Shown piece after piece: positions 18,924 to 27,207 of a DNA stretch of 64,000 bases; the stretch's first letter is position 1; each line of letters starts with the position of its first letter. A program made the position numbers and the translations under genes. A model generated the notes under the pieces. The model saw only the letters and a list, made by a program, of their open reading frames with translations. It had not been told where the DNA came from and searched no databases. The stretch comes from Halomonas colorata (GTDB lineage: Bacteria; Pseudomonadota; Gammaproteobacteria; Pseudomonadales; Halomonadaceae): positions 27,907-91,906 of the forward strand of contig NZ_JABUZA010000013.1 of the NCBI RefSeq assembly GCF_014897985.1, read 5' to 3'.

Positions 18924-19607
18924 TTAAGCGCTTTCGGGCAGTTGCCAGTCAATAGGCGAACGCCCCTGTTCTACCAGGAACTGATTCGCTTGAGAAAACT
19001 GGTGGTTGCCAAAAAAACCACGATGAGCAGACAGCGGCGAAGGATGGGGCGACTCCAACACTAAATGGCGCTGCTGATCGATTAGCGCTTTTTTCTGGCG
19101 CGCATGGCTGCCCCACAATAAAAACACGCACGGCGGAGCATGCTGGCTTACCGTTTCGATTGCTCGATCCGTAAACTGCTCCCAACCTTTGCCCCGGTGA
19201 GAGGCAGCATTACCCTGCTCAACGGTCAAGGCCGTGTTTAACAGCAGCACTCCCTGGGTAGCCCAGCTAACCAGGCTGCCATGGCGTACCGGCTTAAAGC
19301 CTACATCGCTTGCCAACTCTTTATAAATATTGACAAGTGACGGGGGGATTTTCACCCCCGACTGAACGGAAAAGCTTAATCCATGCGCCTGGTTAGGCCC
19401 GTGATAGGGGTCCTGACCGAGGATAACGACTTTTACATCTTTCAATGGCGTCAGCTCAAACGCCCGAAACCAATTGGAAGAGTGGGGATAAATAACTTTT
19501 TTAGCCGTTTTCTCTTGGGCCAAAAACTGTTTCAAAGCCTTCATGTAATCTGCTTGAAACTCATCACCGAGCCATTGGCCCCAGTCGTTCGTCAGTGGAT
19601 TAGTCAT
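18924..19607 (-). CDS. ung: Uracil-DNA glycosylase
   Basis: Ung removes uracil from DNA to start base-excision repair. The 227-residue protein (E. coli 229) has the water-activating [13 protein letters not shown] loop with its catalytic Asp near residue 62. The C-terminal [13 protein letters not shown] is the DNA-intercalating loop. The start is ATG 19607 with AAGGA upstream; an upstream TTG gives eight extra unconserved residues. The first codons overlap the last eight bases of gpt, so ung is probably translationally coupled to a salvage gene, an arrangement that links dU avoidance with nucleotide pools. Confidence 0.97.
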   Translation of the reverse strand: MTNPLTNDWGQWLGDEFQADYMKALKQFLAQEKTAKKVIYPHSSNWFRAFELTPLKDVKVVILGQDPYHGPNQAHGLSFSVQSGVKIPPSLVNIYKELASDVGFKPVRHGSLVSWATQGVLLLNTALTVEQGNAASHRGKGWEQFTDRAIETVSQHAPPCVFLLWGSHARQKKALIDQQRHLVLESPHPSPLSAHRGFFGNHQFSQANQFLVEQGRSPIDWQLPESA

Positions 19608-20088
19608 AATTCCTTTTAACTTGGTCAACAAGTGGCTCTACATATGCAACGCCCATATCCCAAGGGAACTGGATCCAGCATTGCTGAGCCACTTCAGTGA
19701 GATATTGGTCCACTAAAGGACGCCCTTCTGGCTTAGCATAGATAGTCACAAAATGGGCTTTCGGCATCATTTCACGCACTGCACGCGCGGTTTTACCAGT
19801 ATCCACCAGATCATCGACCAACAGCCAACCTTCACCATCGTGGTCAACGCCCTTCATGATATTCAGGCCGCCCTGATCCATATGGTCATAGCTTTTAATA
19901 CAGATCGTATCAATCAGGCGCACGTTAAGTTCGCGGGCAATGAGTGCCGCCGGAATTAATCCACCCCGGGTGATCGCCACAATACCTTTAAAGTCCCGCT
20001 CGATCATTTGATGGCAAAGCTGGCGCACATCGCGGTGCAACTGGTCCCAGGAAATGGTGAAATGCTGGTGATAGCGTTCGCTGCTCAT
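19600..20088 (-). CDS. gpt: Xanthine-guanine phosphoribosyltransferase
   Basis: Gpt salvages guanine and xanthine with PRPP. From [10 protein letters not shown] the protein is 162 residues (E. coli 152). It has the PRPP loop in [14 protein letters not shown] at ~89-102 and the xanthine-type C-terminus IQFPWD. The start at 20088 lies eight bases after the apt stop but lacks an obvious Shine-Dalgarno sequence, so translation probably depends on coupling with apt. The longer reading from 20121 would overlap the apt end. The stop overlaps ung by eight bases, giving a tight apt-gpt-ung group. Confidence 0.92.
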   Translation of the reverse strand: MSSERYHQHFTISWDQLHRDVRQLCHQMIERDFKGIVAITRGGLIPAALIARELNVRLIDTICIKSYDHMDQGGLNIMKGVDHDGEGWLLVDDLVDTGKTARAVREMMPKAHFVTIYAKPEGRPLVDQYLTEVAQQCWIQFPWDMGVAYVEPLVDQVKRNYD

Positions 20089-20096
20089 GAGAGGCG

Positions 20097-20642
20097 TTAC
20101 TCGTCTTCGTTGAAAGAACATACCGCGAATACGCTAAAACCAGCATCGCGAATTTTCTGAGAACCGCCCAACTCGGGTAGGTCAATAATCGTGGCAGTTT
20201 CTACTACTTGTCCGCCAGAACGCTGGATAAGGTTGGCGGCGGCCAACATAGTGCCACCAGTGGCAATCAGGTCATCCATCAGCAGGATCCGGTCACCCTC
20301 CTGAAACGCATCAGAATGCAGCTCAACTTCAGAATGGCCGTATTCCAGCTTGTAGGTTTCACTGATCGTTTTAAAAGGCAGTTTGCCTTTTTTACGAACC
20401 GGTACAAAGCTACAGCCCAGCTCATAGGCAAGCGGCGCACCGATAATGAAACCACGCGCATCAATCGCCGCGATGGCATCTAAATTCATTTCCTGATAGC
20501 GATGTACAAAACTGTCGATCAGCTTGCGAAAAGCCGCACTGTTTTGTAATAACGGAGTGATATCTCGAAAGTTCACCCCCTGCTCAGGCCAATCAGGAAC
20601 GGTGCGAATAACCGACTTAATGTAGTCGCCGTAGATGCTCAT
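20097..20642 (-). CDS. apt: Adenine phosphoribosyltransferase
   Basis: Apt makes AMP from adenine and PRPP. The 181-residue form from [10 protein letters not shown] matches the family (E. coli 183). DARGFIIG and PVRKKGKLP are the adenine/flexible loop region, and [14 protein letters not shown] at ~120-133 is the PRPP loop. The frame also opens four codons earlier (20654). GAGA precedes the chosen ATG at a suitable distance. It lies between a purine permease (38 bases upstream) and gpt. Uptake and phosphoribosylation are thus grouped. Confidence 0.95.
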   Translation of the reverse strand: MSIYGDYIKSVIRTVPDWPEQGVNFRDITPLLQNSAAFRKLIDSFVHRYQEMNLDAIAAIDARGFIIGAPLAYELGCSFVPVRKKGKLPFKTISETYKLEYGHSEVELHSDAFQEGDRILLMDDLIATGGTMLAAANLIQRSGGQVVETATIIDLPELGGSQKIRDAGFSVFAVCSFNEDE

Positions 20643-20680
20643 CGCGTCTCTCATAGATTAATAATAAATAGCCTGGGCGC

Positions 20681-21979
20681 TTAACCCAAGAATAGAAACT
20701 TCGCTGCAAACAGCAATGCAAGGATCACAACGGCCGGGTTCAGGTCACTAAACCGGCCAGACAGCGCTTTAATACCCACAAAGCTTATAAACCCTAAGGC
20801 AATACCGTCAGCAATAGAGAACGTGAGCGGCATCGCCAGTGCAGCAATCAGTACCGGTGCTGCATCGGTCGGATCTTCCCAGTTCGCATGAGCCAAACTG
20901 CCGGCCATAAGAACCGCCACGTACAATAGAGCGCCTGCCGTGGCATACGCGGGTATGGAGCCCGCCAGAGGCGCAAAGAAAAGGCTGATTAAAAACAACA
21001 CGCCAACCACTACGGCGGTTAACCCGGTTCGCCCACCAGAGGCGATACCCGCGGTTGATTCGATATAGCTGGTGGTGGTCGAGGTGCCCAGCGCCGCCCC
21101 AGCCATGGACGCGGTACTATCTGCCATCATGGCGCGCCCGATACGCGGCAATTTACCATCTTTATCCAACAGCTTGCCCCGGTGAGCAACGCCCACTAGC
21201 GTGCCGGATGTATCAAACAGGTCCACGAACAAAAACGCGAAGATAACGCTAAGCATTGCGACATCCAATGCGCCCATCAAATCCATCGCCATAAAGGTAG
21301 GCGCGATAGACGGTGGCATTGACATCAACCCTGCATACTCATTGTGACCCAGCAGCATCGCCAGCAGAGTAATACCCAGGATACCGATCAACACTGCACC
21401 TTTGATCCGCAGGTAAGACAGCGCAGTGATCACAAAAAAGCCTAGCAGGGCATATAAAGGCGCAGGCTGTGACAGATCGCCCATTGAGACAAAGGTCGCC
21501 GGATTAGCGACCACAATGCCGGAGTTTTTAAGCGCAATCATGGCCAGGAAAAGACCAATCCCCGCCGCGATCCCTAAACGCAGCGACATGGGAATGGAGT
21601 TAATGATCCACTCGCGAATCTTAAAAATACTCAGCAAGAAAAAGGTCAGGCCCGAAAAGAAGACCGCGCCCAGTGCGGCTTCCCAGGTGTAGCCCATGCC
21701 CAGTACCACGCCATAGGTGAAAAAGGCGTTAAGCCCCATACCGGGTGCCTGAGCGATAGGGTAATTAGCCCAAAGCCCCATGACGAAGCAGCCAATCGCC
21801 GCCGCCAAGCAGGTCGCCACAAAGACGGCGCCGTAGTCCATGCCCGCTTCTGACAAAATACTGGGGTTCACGAATATGATATAGGCCATGGTCAGGAACG
21901 TCGTGATCCCGGCAACAACCTCCGTCTTCACATTCGTGTTCAGCTCGGTCAGATTGAAATAGTTATCCAGAAGTTTCAT
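20681..21979 (-). CDS. NCS2 purine permease (AzgA/GhxP type)
   Basis: A 432-residue, roughly 12-14-segment transporter of the adenine/guanine/hypoxanthine branch of NCS2. Signature stretches are TFLTMAYIIFVNPSIL near 35, APGMGLNAFF near 87, VDLFDTSGTLVG near 254 and STTTSYIESTAGIASGGRTG near 298. The Asp and Glu in the last two bind the base. I start at MKLLDNYFNL (21979), with AAGGA twelve bases upstream; the longer frame adds an arginine-rich tail not seen in the family. It sits in front of apt and gpt, which fits import of adenine, guanine or hypoxanthine. Which base is preferred is not readable. Confidence 0.92.
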   Translation of the reverse strand: MKLLDNYFNLTELNTNVKTEVVAGITTFLTMAYIIFVNPSILSEAGMDYGAVFVATCLAAAIGCFVMGLWANYPIAQAPGMGLNAFFTYGVVLGMGYTWEAALGAVFFSGLTFFLLSIFKIREWIINSIPMSLRLGIAAGIGLFLAMIALKNSGIVVANPATFVSMGDLSQPAPLYALLGFFVITALSYLRIKGAVLIGILGITLLAMLLGHNEYAGLMSMPPSIAPTFMAMDLMGALDVAMLSVIFAFLFVDLFDTSGTLVGVAHRGKLLDKDGKLPRIGRAMMADSTASMAGAALGTSTTTSYIESTAGIASGGRTGLTAVVVGVLFLISLFFAPLAGSIPAYATAGALLYVAVLMAGSLAHANWEDPTDAAPVLIAALAMPLTFSIADGIALGFISFVGIKALSGRFSDLNPAVVILALLFAAKFLFLG

Positions 21980-22177
21980 GAATGTTTTTATCCTTCGCGC
22001 AAACGCAAAATGCGTCCCCTTGGAGCGAGAAAAGCCGCACATGTTACCGAAAGGTACCGTGTGATGCGAGTACCAAACGCGCAGCCAGTTGAGGCGGAAG
22101 AGCCTCCGCCAGTAATAACGCTAGCAATCTTCAGGCCATCAACTAACCAATCGGTCAGTTAGCTTGGTTCCAAATCG

Positions 22178-22804
22178 TTATGCGCGCTTGGCCAACACAC
22201 GCTCAACGGTTTCAACAATGACCTGGGTTTGCGGGTCAATCTCAATATTGACGTCATCGCCAGGCAGGCGCTCGCTGAGCATTGTGCGAGAAAGCGTTTC
22301 CGGAATCAGATTAACGCTGAACTCAATACCGTTGTCGTCTGATGCACAGCGTACATCCCCAACCGTTAAGCTAATACCATCCACCCCGATATAGCCTTTC
22401 TCAAAAACGAAGCGGCCAATCGTGTCAGGTAAGGCAAACCATAGCCGACGATTATTAGGCGCTTCTTCGATGGCCACCACGTTTGCCATACAAATAATGT
22501 GACCAGACATGGAGTGCCCACCAATCTCATCACCAAACCGGGCGGCACGCTCAATATTGACGCCTCCTCCCGGTGCAAGTGCACCAAGATTAGTCAATCG
22601 TAGGGTTTCCCGCATCAAGTCGAAACTAACGTTATCGCCGTTAATCCCGGTAACGGTGAGGCACACCCCGTTATGGGCCACTGAGGCACCGATTTCCAAT
22701 CCCTCGCGCATGGCCGCAGGCATAGCCACTACATGGGTTCGAAACTCGTCAAGTTCATGCACCTCTACTACGGTCGCGATACCCTGCACGATGCCGGTAA
22801 ACAT
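22178..22804 (-). CDS. ribE: Riboflavin synthase (alpha subunit)
   Basis: Riboflavin synthase dismutates two 6,7-dimethyl-8-ribityllumazines to riboflavin and a pyrimidine. The 208-residue protein begins MFTGIVQG. It consists of two repeated lumazine-binding barrels: ~1-90 with VAHNGVCLTV, and ~98-190 with YIGVDGISLTV. The gene stands alone on the minus strand between the purine permease and the divergent metNIQ leader, away from other rib genes. I saw no FMN-riboswitch signature before it. Confidence 0.96.
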   Translation of the reverse strand: MFTGIVQGIATVVEVHELDEFRTHVVAMPAAMREGLEIGASVAHNGVCLTVTGINGDNVSFDLMRETLRLTNLGALAPGGGVNIERAARFGDEIGGHSMSGHIICMANVVAIEEAPNNRRLWFALPDTIGRFVFEKGYIGVDGISLTVGDVRCASDDNGIEFSVNLIPETLSRTMLSERLPGDDVNIEIDPQTQVIVETVERVLAKRA

Positions 22805-23128
22805 AATGAATCCTCTAGTACGTCATCTTGAAAGCGCTTATTCAAACATGAATTAACAAAGGCGCAAGTTTACGCTCCTGAACAAAATAATGCGCTTATC
22901 GCGCGGCTAATAAGCCTAAGAATATATGGCTCGCCCTGGCATTAATTATCAGCCTTGATTCCGCTATGAAAAGTTAAATACACCAAAACAGTGGCTAAAT
23001 TTACCAAATACCTCTGACGAAGCGATGTCCAACGTAAAATCAGCCGGTTTCAATTGACAACCTGGGGGCTGCTCTTTAGACTTTTGGCCCATGTAATGAC
23101 GCCGATTTGTACCCATATTGCGGGCGTC

Positions 23129-23149
23129 CATCAAATCAATGATTTGGTG
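23129..23149 (+). other. Leader hairpin before metN
   Basis: CATCAAATC and GATTTGGTG pair over nine positions (one G-U) around a three-base loop. It lies directly upstream of the GCTAAAAGGG stretch and the terminator, and is a probable structural part of the leader RNA. Confidence 0.55.
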
Positions 23150-23182
23150 AAGTGCAGCTAAAAGGGTGTGTCCAGCGTTGAT

Positions 23183-23210
23183 GGCCACCCGTCAGGGTGG
23201 CCTTTTTTTT
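23183..23210 (+). terminator. Intrinsic terminator inside the metN leader
   Basis: GGCCACCC-GTCA-GGGTGGCC is a perfect 8-bp stem followed by eight T, ending 62 bases before the metN ATG. GGGTG at 23164-23168 could pair with CACCC in its 5' arm and act as an antiterminator. Confidence 0.88.
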
Positions 23211-23272
23211 ATATCCCGCCCTGCGCTTGCTCCCTCGCACTCCGTCTAAGGCCTCCCATTAAGGCAGACGCT

Positions 23273-24316
23273 ATGATTGAACTTAGTAACGTTAGTAAAA
23301 CCTATGGCAGCGGCGACAGTGCCGTTCATGCCCTGAGCGATGTTAATTTATGTGTGCCCAAAGGTACTATCCATGGCGTTATCGGCTTATCCGGTGCGGG
23401 CAAGTCAACGCTAATTCGCTGCGTGAACCTTCTTGAGCGCCCTACCCAAGGCAGCGTCACGGTAGATGGCCAGGAAATGACCCGCTTGAGCGGCGGTGCT
23501 CTGAACCAGGCGCGCCATCGCATTGGCATGATTTTCCAACATTTCAACCTACTGACCACGCGTAACGTGTTTGATAACGTTGCCCTGCCCCTTGAACTGA
23601 TGGGTGAAAAGCGCAACGCTATTCAAAGCCGCGTATTGCCATTACTTGAAATGGTAGGGTTGGCTGATAAAGCCAAACAGTATCCTGCCCAGCTATCTGG
23701 TGGTCAAAAGCAGCGCGTTGCTATCGCTCGCGCCCTGGCTAGCAAGCCCAACGTCCTGTTATGCGATGAAGCAACGTCAGCACTCGACCCGCAAACCACC
23801 GGCTCCATTCTTGAGCTTCTGCGCGATATCAACCAGCAGTTGGGTATCACTATTTTATTGATCACCCATGAAATGGAAGTGGTTAAGTCAATTTGCCACC
23901 GAGTGAGTCTTATCTCTAACGGCAAACTGGTGGAAGATGCGGAAGTCGGCGACTTCTTTACCGCGCCACGCACCCAGCTGGGTCGTGAGTTCCTGAACGA
24001 TTTTCTTCAACTCAGCCCGCCCAAGGAGCTTATTGAACGCTTGAGCGCAACGCCAAGCGAGGCCACTCATCCTGTGGTGCGCCTGACGTTCTCGGGCGAT
24101 GCCGTTTCGACACCGCTTATTTCGCGCCTGGCGCGTGAATGCAATGTAGATGTAAGCATTCTACAAGCCAAAGTGGAGTCCATTCAGGACCGCACCTTAG
24201 GGCTTATGATTGCGGAACTACTCGGCACCACCGAGCAGACGCAAAAAGCGATGAATTATCTTCAGTCTCACCAGTTAGAAGTCGAGGTACTTGGTTATGT
24301 CCAGCGCAATGTTTGA
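23273..24316 (+). CDS. metN: Methionine ABC transporter ATP-binding protein
   Basis: MetN powers methionine import with MetI and MetQ. From ATG 23273 it is 347 residues (E. coli 343). The upstream 35 codons of open frame run through the terminator and are rejected. Walker A is GLSGAGKST (38-46), the signature is LSGGQKQRVAIARAL, and Walker B is VLLCDEATSALD. The last ~90 residues form the NIL/ACT-like domain that lets intracellular methionine inhibit transport. AAGG lies upstream. metI begins 20 bases before its stop. Confidence 0.96.
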   Translation: MIELSNVSKTYGSGDSAVHALSDVNLCVPKGTIHGVIGLSGAGKSTLIRCVNLLERPTQGSVTVDGQEMTRLSGGALNQARHRIGMIFQHFNLLTTRNVFDNVALPLELMGEKRNAIQSRVLPLLEMVGLADKAKQYPAQLSGGQKQRVAIARALASKPNVLLCDEATSALDPQTTGSILELLRDINQQLGITILLITHEMEVVKSICHRVSLISNGKLVEDAEVGDFFTAPRTQLGREFLNDFLQLSPPKELIERLSATPSEATHPVVRLTFSGDAVSTPLISRLARECNVDVSILQAKVESIQDRTLGLMIAELLGTTEQTQKAMNYLQSHQLEVEVLGYVQRNV

Positions 24317-24950
24317 CCTTATTTTACAGGCCACGCTGGATACGCTGTATATGGTGGCGATCTCCGGCGTCATATCAACGCTGCTCGGCCTACCGTTAGG
24401 CGTCTTGCTGTATGTGACACGCCCACGCCAAATTCTAGCCCAGCCGGTACTTAATCAGACGTTAAGCATTATTACCAATATTGGCCGCTCGATTCCCTTC
24501 ATTATATTGATGGTGGCCATCATCCCCTTCACGCGCATGCTGGTGGGCACCTCCATAGGGATTAATGCCGCCTCGGTACCCTTAACCATTGCGGCCATCC
24601 CTTTTGTGGCGCGCCTGATAGAAGGTGCGCTCAATGAGGTATCTCCAGGCTTGGTTGAGTCTGCTCAATCCATGGGCGCAACGCCCTGGCAGGTTATTCG
24701 CAAGGTGCTTATCCCCGAAGCGCGGGGCGGCATTATTACGGGCCTTACCATTACGCTGGTAACACTTGTTAGCTATTCTGCCATGGCGGGCGCTGTAGGC
24801 GGTGGCGGCCTGGGGGATCTGGGTATCCGTTATGGGTACAACCGTTTCAACCCTACTATCATGCTGATTACCGTAATTATTTTGGTGATCATGGTGCAAG
24901 GCTTTCAAAGCCTGGGTGATTACTTGGTGCGTAAAAGCGACCGTAAATAA
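24297..24950 (+). CDS. metI: Methionine ABC transporter permease
   Basis: MetI is the five-helix inner-membrane permease of the methionine importer. From ATG 24297 it is 217 residues, the same as E. coli MetI. It overlaps the end of metN by 20 bases. The EAA-type coupling loop LVESAQSMGATPWQVIRKVLIP lies near residues 120-140. AMAGAVGGGGLGDLGIRYGY follows in the last membrane part. An internal ATG at 24309 is possible but would shorten the first helix. metQ follows after ~100 bases. Confidence 0.95.
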   Translation: MSSAMFDLILQATLDTLYMVAISGVISTLLGLPLGVLLYVTRPRQILAQPVLNQTLSIITNIGRSIPFIILMVAIIPFTRMLVGTSIGINAASVPLTIAAIPFVARLIEGALNEVSPGLVESAQSMGATPWQVIRKVLIPEARGGIITGLTITLVTLVSYSAMAGAVGGGGLGDLGIRYGYNRFNPTIMLITVIILVIMVQGFQSLGDYLVRKSDRK

Positions 24951-25054
24951 TGATAGACATTGCCTATACGGATTTATAACAAAAAAACATTAGAATTATT
25001 TTTCTTATTCCAGCATTATCAATTCATGGTGGAACAACGCATTAGGAGACTTAT

Positions 25055-25846
25055 ATGCAAAAACTTATAATTGGTAGCCTGACAGCTTTGGCACTGGCAG
25101 TTAACGTGGCAAATGCAGAAACGCGCACGCTCAAAATGGGCACCGTTGCCGGCCCTGAAACCGAAGTTATGGAAGTGGCAGCGCGTATTGCTAAAGAAGA
25201 ATACGACCTTAATGTCGAAATTATCGAATTTACCGATTACGTAACCCCCAATGTTGCACTAGCAGACGGTAGCCTTGATGCCAATGCTTATCAGCACGCC
25301 CCCTACCTGAATGCCATGGTTAGCGACCGCGGCTATGATCTTGCCGTTGCGGGCTATACCTTTGTTTACCCGATCGGTGCTTATTCAGAAAAATTCGACA
25401 GCATTGAAGACCTGCCCGACGGAGCGCAGATTGCTCTGCCCAATGACCCGTCCAACGAAGGGCGTGCGCTGATTTTGATGCATAACGAAGGCCTGATCAC
25501 ACTGAACGATCCGGAGAACCTGGAAGCCACGCCGATCGATATCGCCGAGAATCCGCACAACTTCCGCTTCCGTGAGATTGAGGCCGCCCAGCTTCCCCGT
25601 ATACTGCGCGATGTGGATATGGCTTTTATCAATAACACCTTCGCTCAGCCAGCTGGCTTGAAGCTTGACGATGCCCTGATCAAAGAAGGCCCTGAATCGC
25701 CCTACGTGAACCTTATTGCCGTTCGCGGTGGTGACGAAGAGCGTGAAGATATTCGTCAGCTGGTTGATGCTTATCAGCGCGACGAAGTCGCGGCTAAAGC
25801 TGAAGAGTTATTTAAAGGCGCTGCCGTACCGAGCTGGACCGAATAA
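25055..25846 (+). CDS. metQ: Methionine-binding protein MetQ (NlpA family)
   Basis: The periplasmic receptor delivers methionine to MetNI. The 263-residue precursor has a signal peptide ending ANA|ETR (cut after residue 21). Its h-region has no lipobox cysteine, unlike the lipoprotein MetQ of E. coli. This one should be soluble in the periplasm. Family features are MGTVAGPETEVME, FTDYVTPNVAL, the NAYQHAPYL strand and FINNTFAQPAGL. AGGAG lies before the ATG. A ~100-base AT-rich gap separates it from metI, and a terminator follows. Confidence 0.94.
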   Translation: MQKLIIGSLTALALAVNVANAETRTLKMGTVAGPETEVMEVAARIAKEEYDLNVEIIEFTDYVTPNVALADGSLDANAYQHAPYLNAMVSDRGYDLAVAGYTFVYPIGAYSEKFDSIEDLPDGAQIALPNDPSNEGRALILMHNEGLITLNDPENLEATPIDIAENPHNFRFREIEAAQLPRILRDVDMAFINNTFAQPAGLKLDDALIKEGPESPYVNLIAVRGGDEEREDIRQLVDAYQRDEVAAKAEELFKGAAVPSWTE

Positions 25847-25866
25847 CCCCTTTAGAAAGCACTTAT

Positions 25867-25901
25867 ATCAGGCCGACCTTTGTGTCGGCCTGATGCGTTT
25901 T
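25867..25901 (+). terminator. Terminator after metQ
   Basis: ATCAGGCCGAC and GTCGGCCTGAT form an 11-bp perfect stem followed by GCGTTTTA. It ends the metNIQ transcript only ~15 bases before the next start codon, so readthrough into the sulfoxide reductase gene is possible. Confidence 0.8.
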
Positions 25902-25915
25902 ATAACGAGATGATT

Positions 25916-26386
25916 ATGCCGATCACCAACTACGCGCTACTCAACCGCCAGCTTGAAGCCCTGCTTGATACACGCGACTGGCTTACCAATAGCGCTCAAA
26001 TCTGCGCTTTTATTCAGCAGGAAGTACCTAACCTAAACTGGGTGGGATTCTATCTTCAGCGACAGCATGAGGTCTTGGGGCTAGGGCCTTTTCAGGGTAA
26101 ACCGGCCTGCCACCCGATTCCCTTTAGCAAGGGCGTATGCGGAGCCGCAGCACGCCAGCAGAAAACACAGCGGGTCGATGATGTTCACGCCATCGCAGAC
26201 CACATTGCCTGCGATACGGACTCTCGCTCCGAGCTGGTGATTCCTGTCGTTCTAAAGGGCTACCTGTGGGGCGTTCTAGACCTGGATAGCCCACTACCTG
26301 CCCGCTTTACCGAAGACGATCAGGCTGGAATCGAAGCACTAATAGCTACTTTTCAGCGCCAAACGGATCTGTCGCCCCATCAATGA
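25916..26386 (+). CDS. msrC: Free methionine-(R)-sulfoxide reductase (GAF domain)
   Basis: fRMsr reduces free (not protein-bound) methionine-R-sulfoxide using a GAF fold. From ATG 25916 (MPITNYALLN) it is 156 residues. The three redox cysteines occur in the family contexts GKPAC, GVCGAA and HIACD. NWVGFYL and RSELVIPV complete the signature (E. coli YebR/MsrC pattern). The position just after metNIQ fits: imported methionine can be oxidised, and this enzyme recovers it. A GAG lies upstream. Its 3' end overlaps the convergent small gene by seven bases. Confidence 0.93.
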   Translation: MPITNYALLNRQLEALLDTRDWLTNSAQICAFIQQEVPNLNWVGFYLQRQHEVLGLGPFQGKPACHPIPFSKGVCGAAARQQKTQRVDDVHAIADHIACDTDSRSELVIPVVLKGYLWGVLDLDSPLPARFTEDDQAGIEALIATFQRQTDLSPHQ

Positions 26387-26655
26387 TAAGTATGCAGATG
26401 GATGGTGCAGTAAGCACGAAAAATAACGTCGCTCATGGATAGATCAGAGCGGCGGCGCGCCTTTCTAAGTGAATGGTTGAATATTTCTTCTGCTTTATAG
26501 CGGCTCAACCCTAGCTCTTGAGCCGTATGAAAATATTCATCCAGCTCTGCATCATCCACGCCATCACGCATTAGCGACGGTTTGTTTGCAGATTTAAGGC
26601 CTGATTTGAGACCACCCAAGGCAGAGGCCAAGCTGGGCATTAAATTAAGATACAT
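26380..26655 (-). CDS. Small protein of unknown function (91 aa)
   Basis: The frame is supported by AAGGAtgaagctATG, a good ribosome-binding site with seven-base spacing, and by its full open length. The protein is soluble, with a Lys/Ser/Leu-rich start (residues 1-30), an acidic middle (DDAELDEYFHTAQELG) and a basic C-terminus (LRKARRRSD). SRYKAEEIFNHSLRKA looks helical, somewhat like small DNA- or RNA-binding helices. I recognise no family. The stop overlaps convergent msrC by seven bases. Being absent from known operons, it is probably a lineage-restricted gene. Confidence 0.65.
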   Translation of the reverse strand: MYLNLMPSLASALGGLKSGLKSANKPSLMRDGVDDAELDEYFHTAQELGLSRYKAEEIFNHSLRKARRRSDLSMSDVIFRAYCTIHLHTYH

Positions 26656-26912
26656 AGCTTCATCCTTGAATTATGTTCATAGGTAAAGTAGTTCATCGCA
26701 GCGCAAATTCCAGTACAACTTCAGGCCAATTTCTATACGCGCATTATACATTATACAGCATGACGTTATCGTGACAGGCACCATTTCACGCACGTAAATA
26801 TCCCTAATCAGGCATTCTCATCACTAGACGTTAAGCCTGGCAAAGAAAGCTGCCTGAATTAATTTGCTGCGCGAAATAAACGAATACGGTATGAAAAACA
26901 ATGCTAAACGAA
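26656..26912. other. Spacer between small gene and tRNA
   Basis: About 257 bases, AT-rich, presumably with the promoter of the small minus-strand gene. I found no open frame, repeat or strong hairpin in it. Confidence 0.4.
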
Positions 26913-26943
26913 CAAAAACCCCGCGCTTAAAAAGCACGGGGCT
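26913..26943 (-). terminator. Intrinsic terminator after tRNA-Val
   Basis: AGCCCCGTGC and GCGCGGGGT form a stem with a T-rich loop followed by TTTTTG on the minus strand, directly downstream of the tRNA. Confidence 0.88.
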
Positions 26944-26950
26944 AACAATT

Positions 26951-27027
26951 TGGTAGGACCAGGCGGATTTGAACCGCCGACCTCCACGATGTCAACGTGG
27001 CGCTCTAACCAACTGAGCTATGGTCCT
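26951..27027 (-). tRNA. tRNA-Val (GAC)
   Basis: On the minus strand this 77-base stretch folds as a tRNA. The acceptor arms are AGGACCA and TGGTCCT, with an encoded CCA end. The D-arm has AGCTCAGTTGGTTAGAGC. The anticodon stem is CCACG/CGTGG with loop TTGACAT, giving anticodon GAC, and the T-arm has GGTTCAAATCC. It reads the valine codons GUC/GUU. It is a single gene, not part of a cluster, followed by its own terminator. Confidence 0.96.
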
Positions 27028-27207
27028 GTCGTGCAACGGATGCGTATTCTACTTATTTATCACAGTATTGCAAGAAACTTTTTTCTTACGCAAGAACCAG
27101 ATTTACGCTGTATATCTCGATAAAATCATGGCTTGATAGCGTGTTTAATATTTATAAACAACTAATAAAATTTATTTTAGTTACCTTACTCAATAGGAAG
27201 ATCAAAT

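Larger units (their letters stand above)
22805..23272 (+). promoter_or_regulatory. Long metNIQ leader / ribE-metN intergenic region
   Basis: These 468 bases contain no recognisable gene. Its left part is AT-rich and must hold the divergent ribE and metN promoters. The right part holds a 9-bp hairpin (23129-23149), then GCTAAAAGGGTG (23157-23168), then a strong plus-strand terminator (23183-23210) only ~60 bases before metN. No plus-strand gene precedes that terminator, so it must end either a metN leader RNA or a small RNA. Confidence 0.6.

Noticed and set aside
21980..22100. Possible PurR-type site or purine riboswitch before the purine permease (GCGCAAACGCAAAATGCG)
   Set aside because: Only the left half resembles ACGCAAACG; the right half is unlike the palindrome. 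There is no three-way junction or loop signature of a purine riboswitch.
22043..22177. Terminator for ribE
   Set aside because: GGCGGAGGCTCTTCCGCC-type and AACCAA/TTGGTT arms are present but no T tract follows; left unannotated.
23168..23272. Upstream extension of metN to 23168
   Set aside because: It would run through the terminator T tract and encodes unconserved residues; MIELSNVSKTY at 23273 is the family start.
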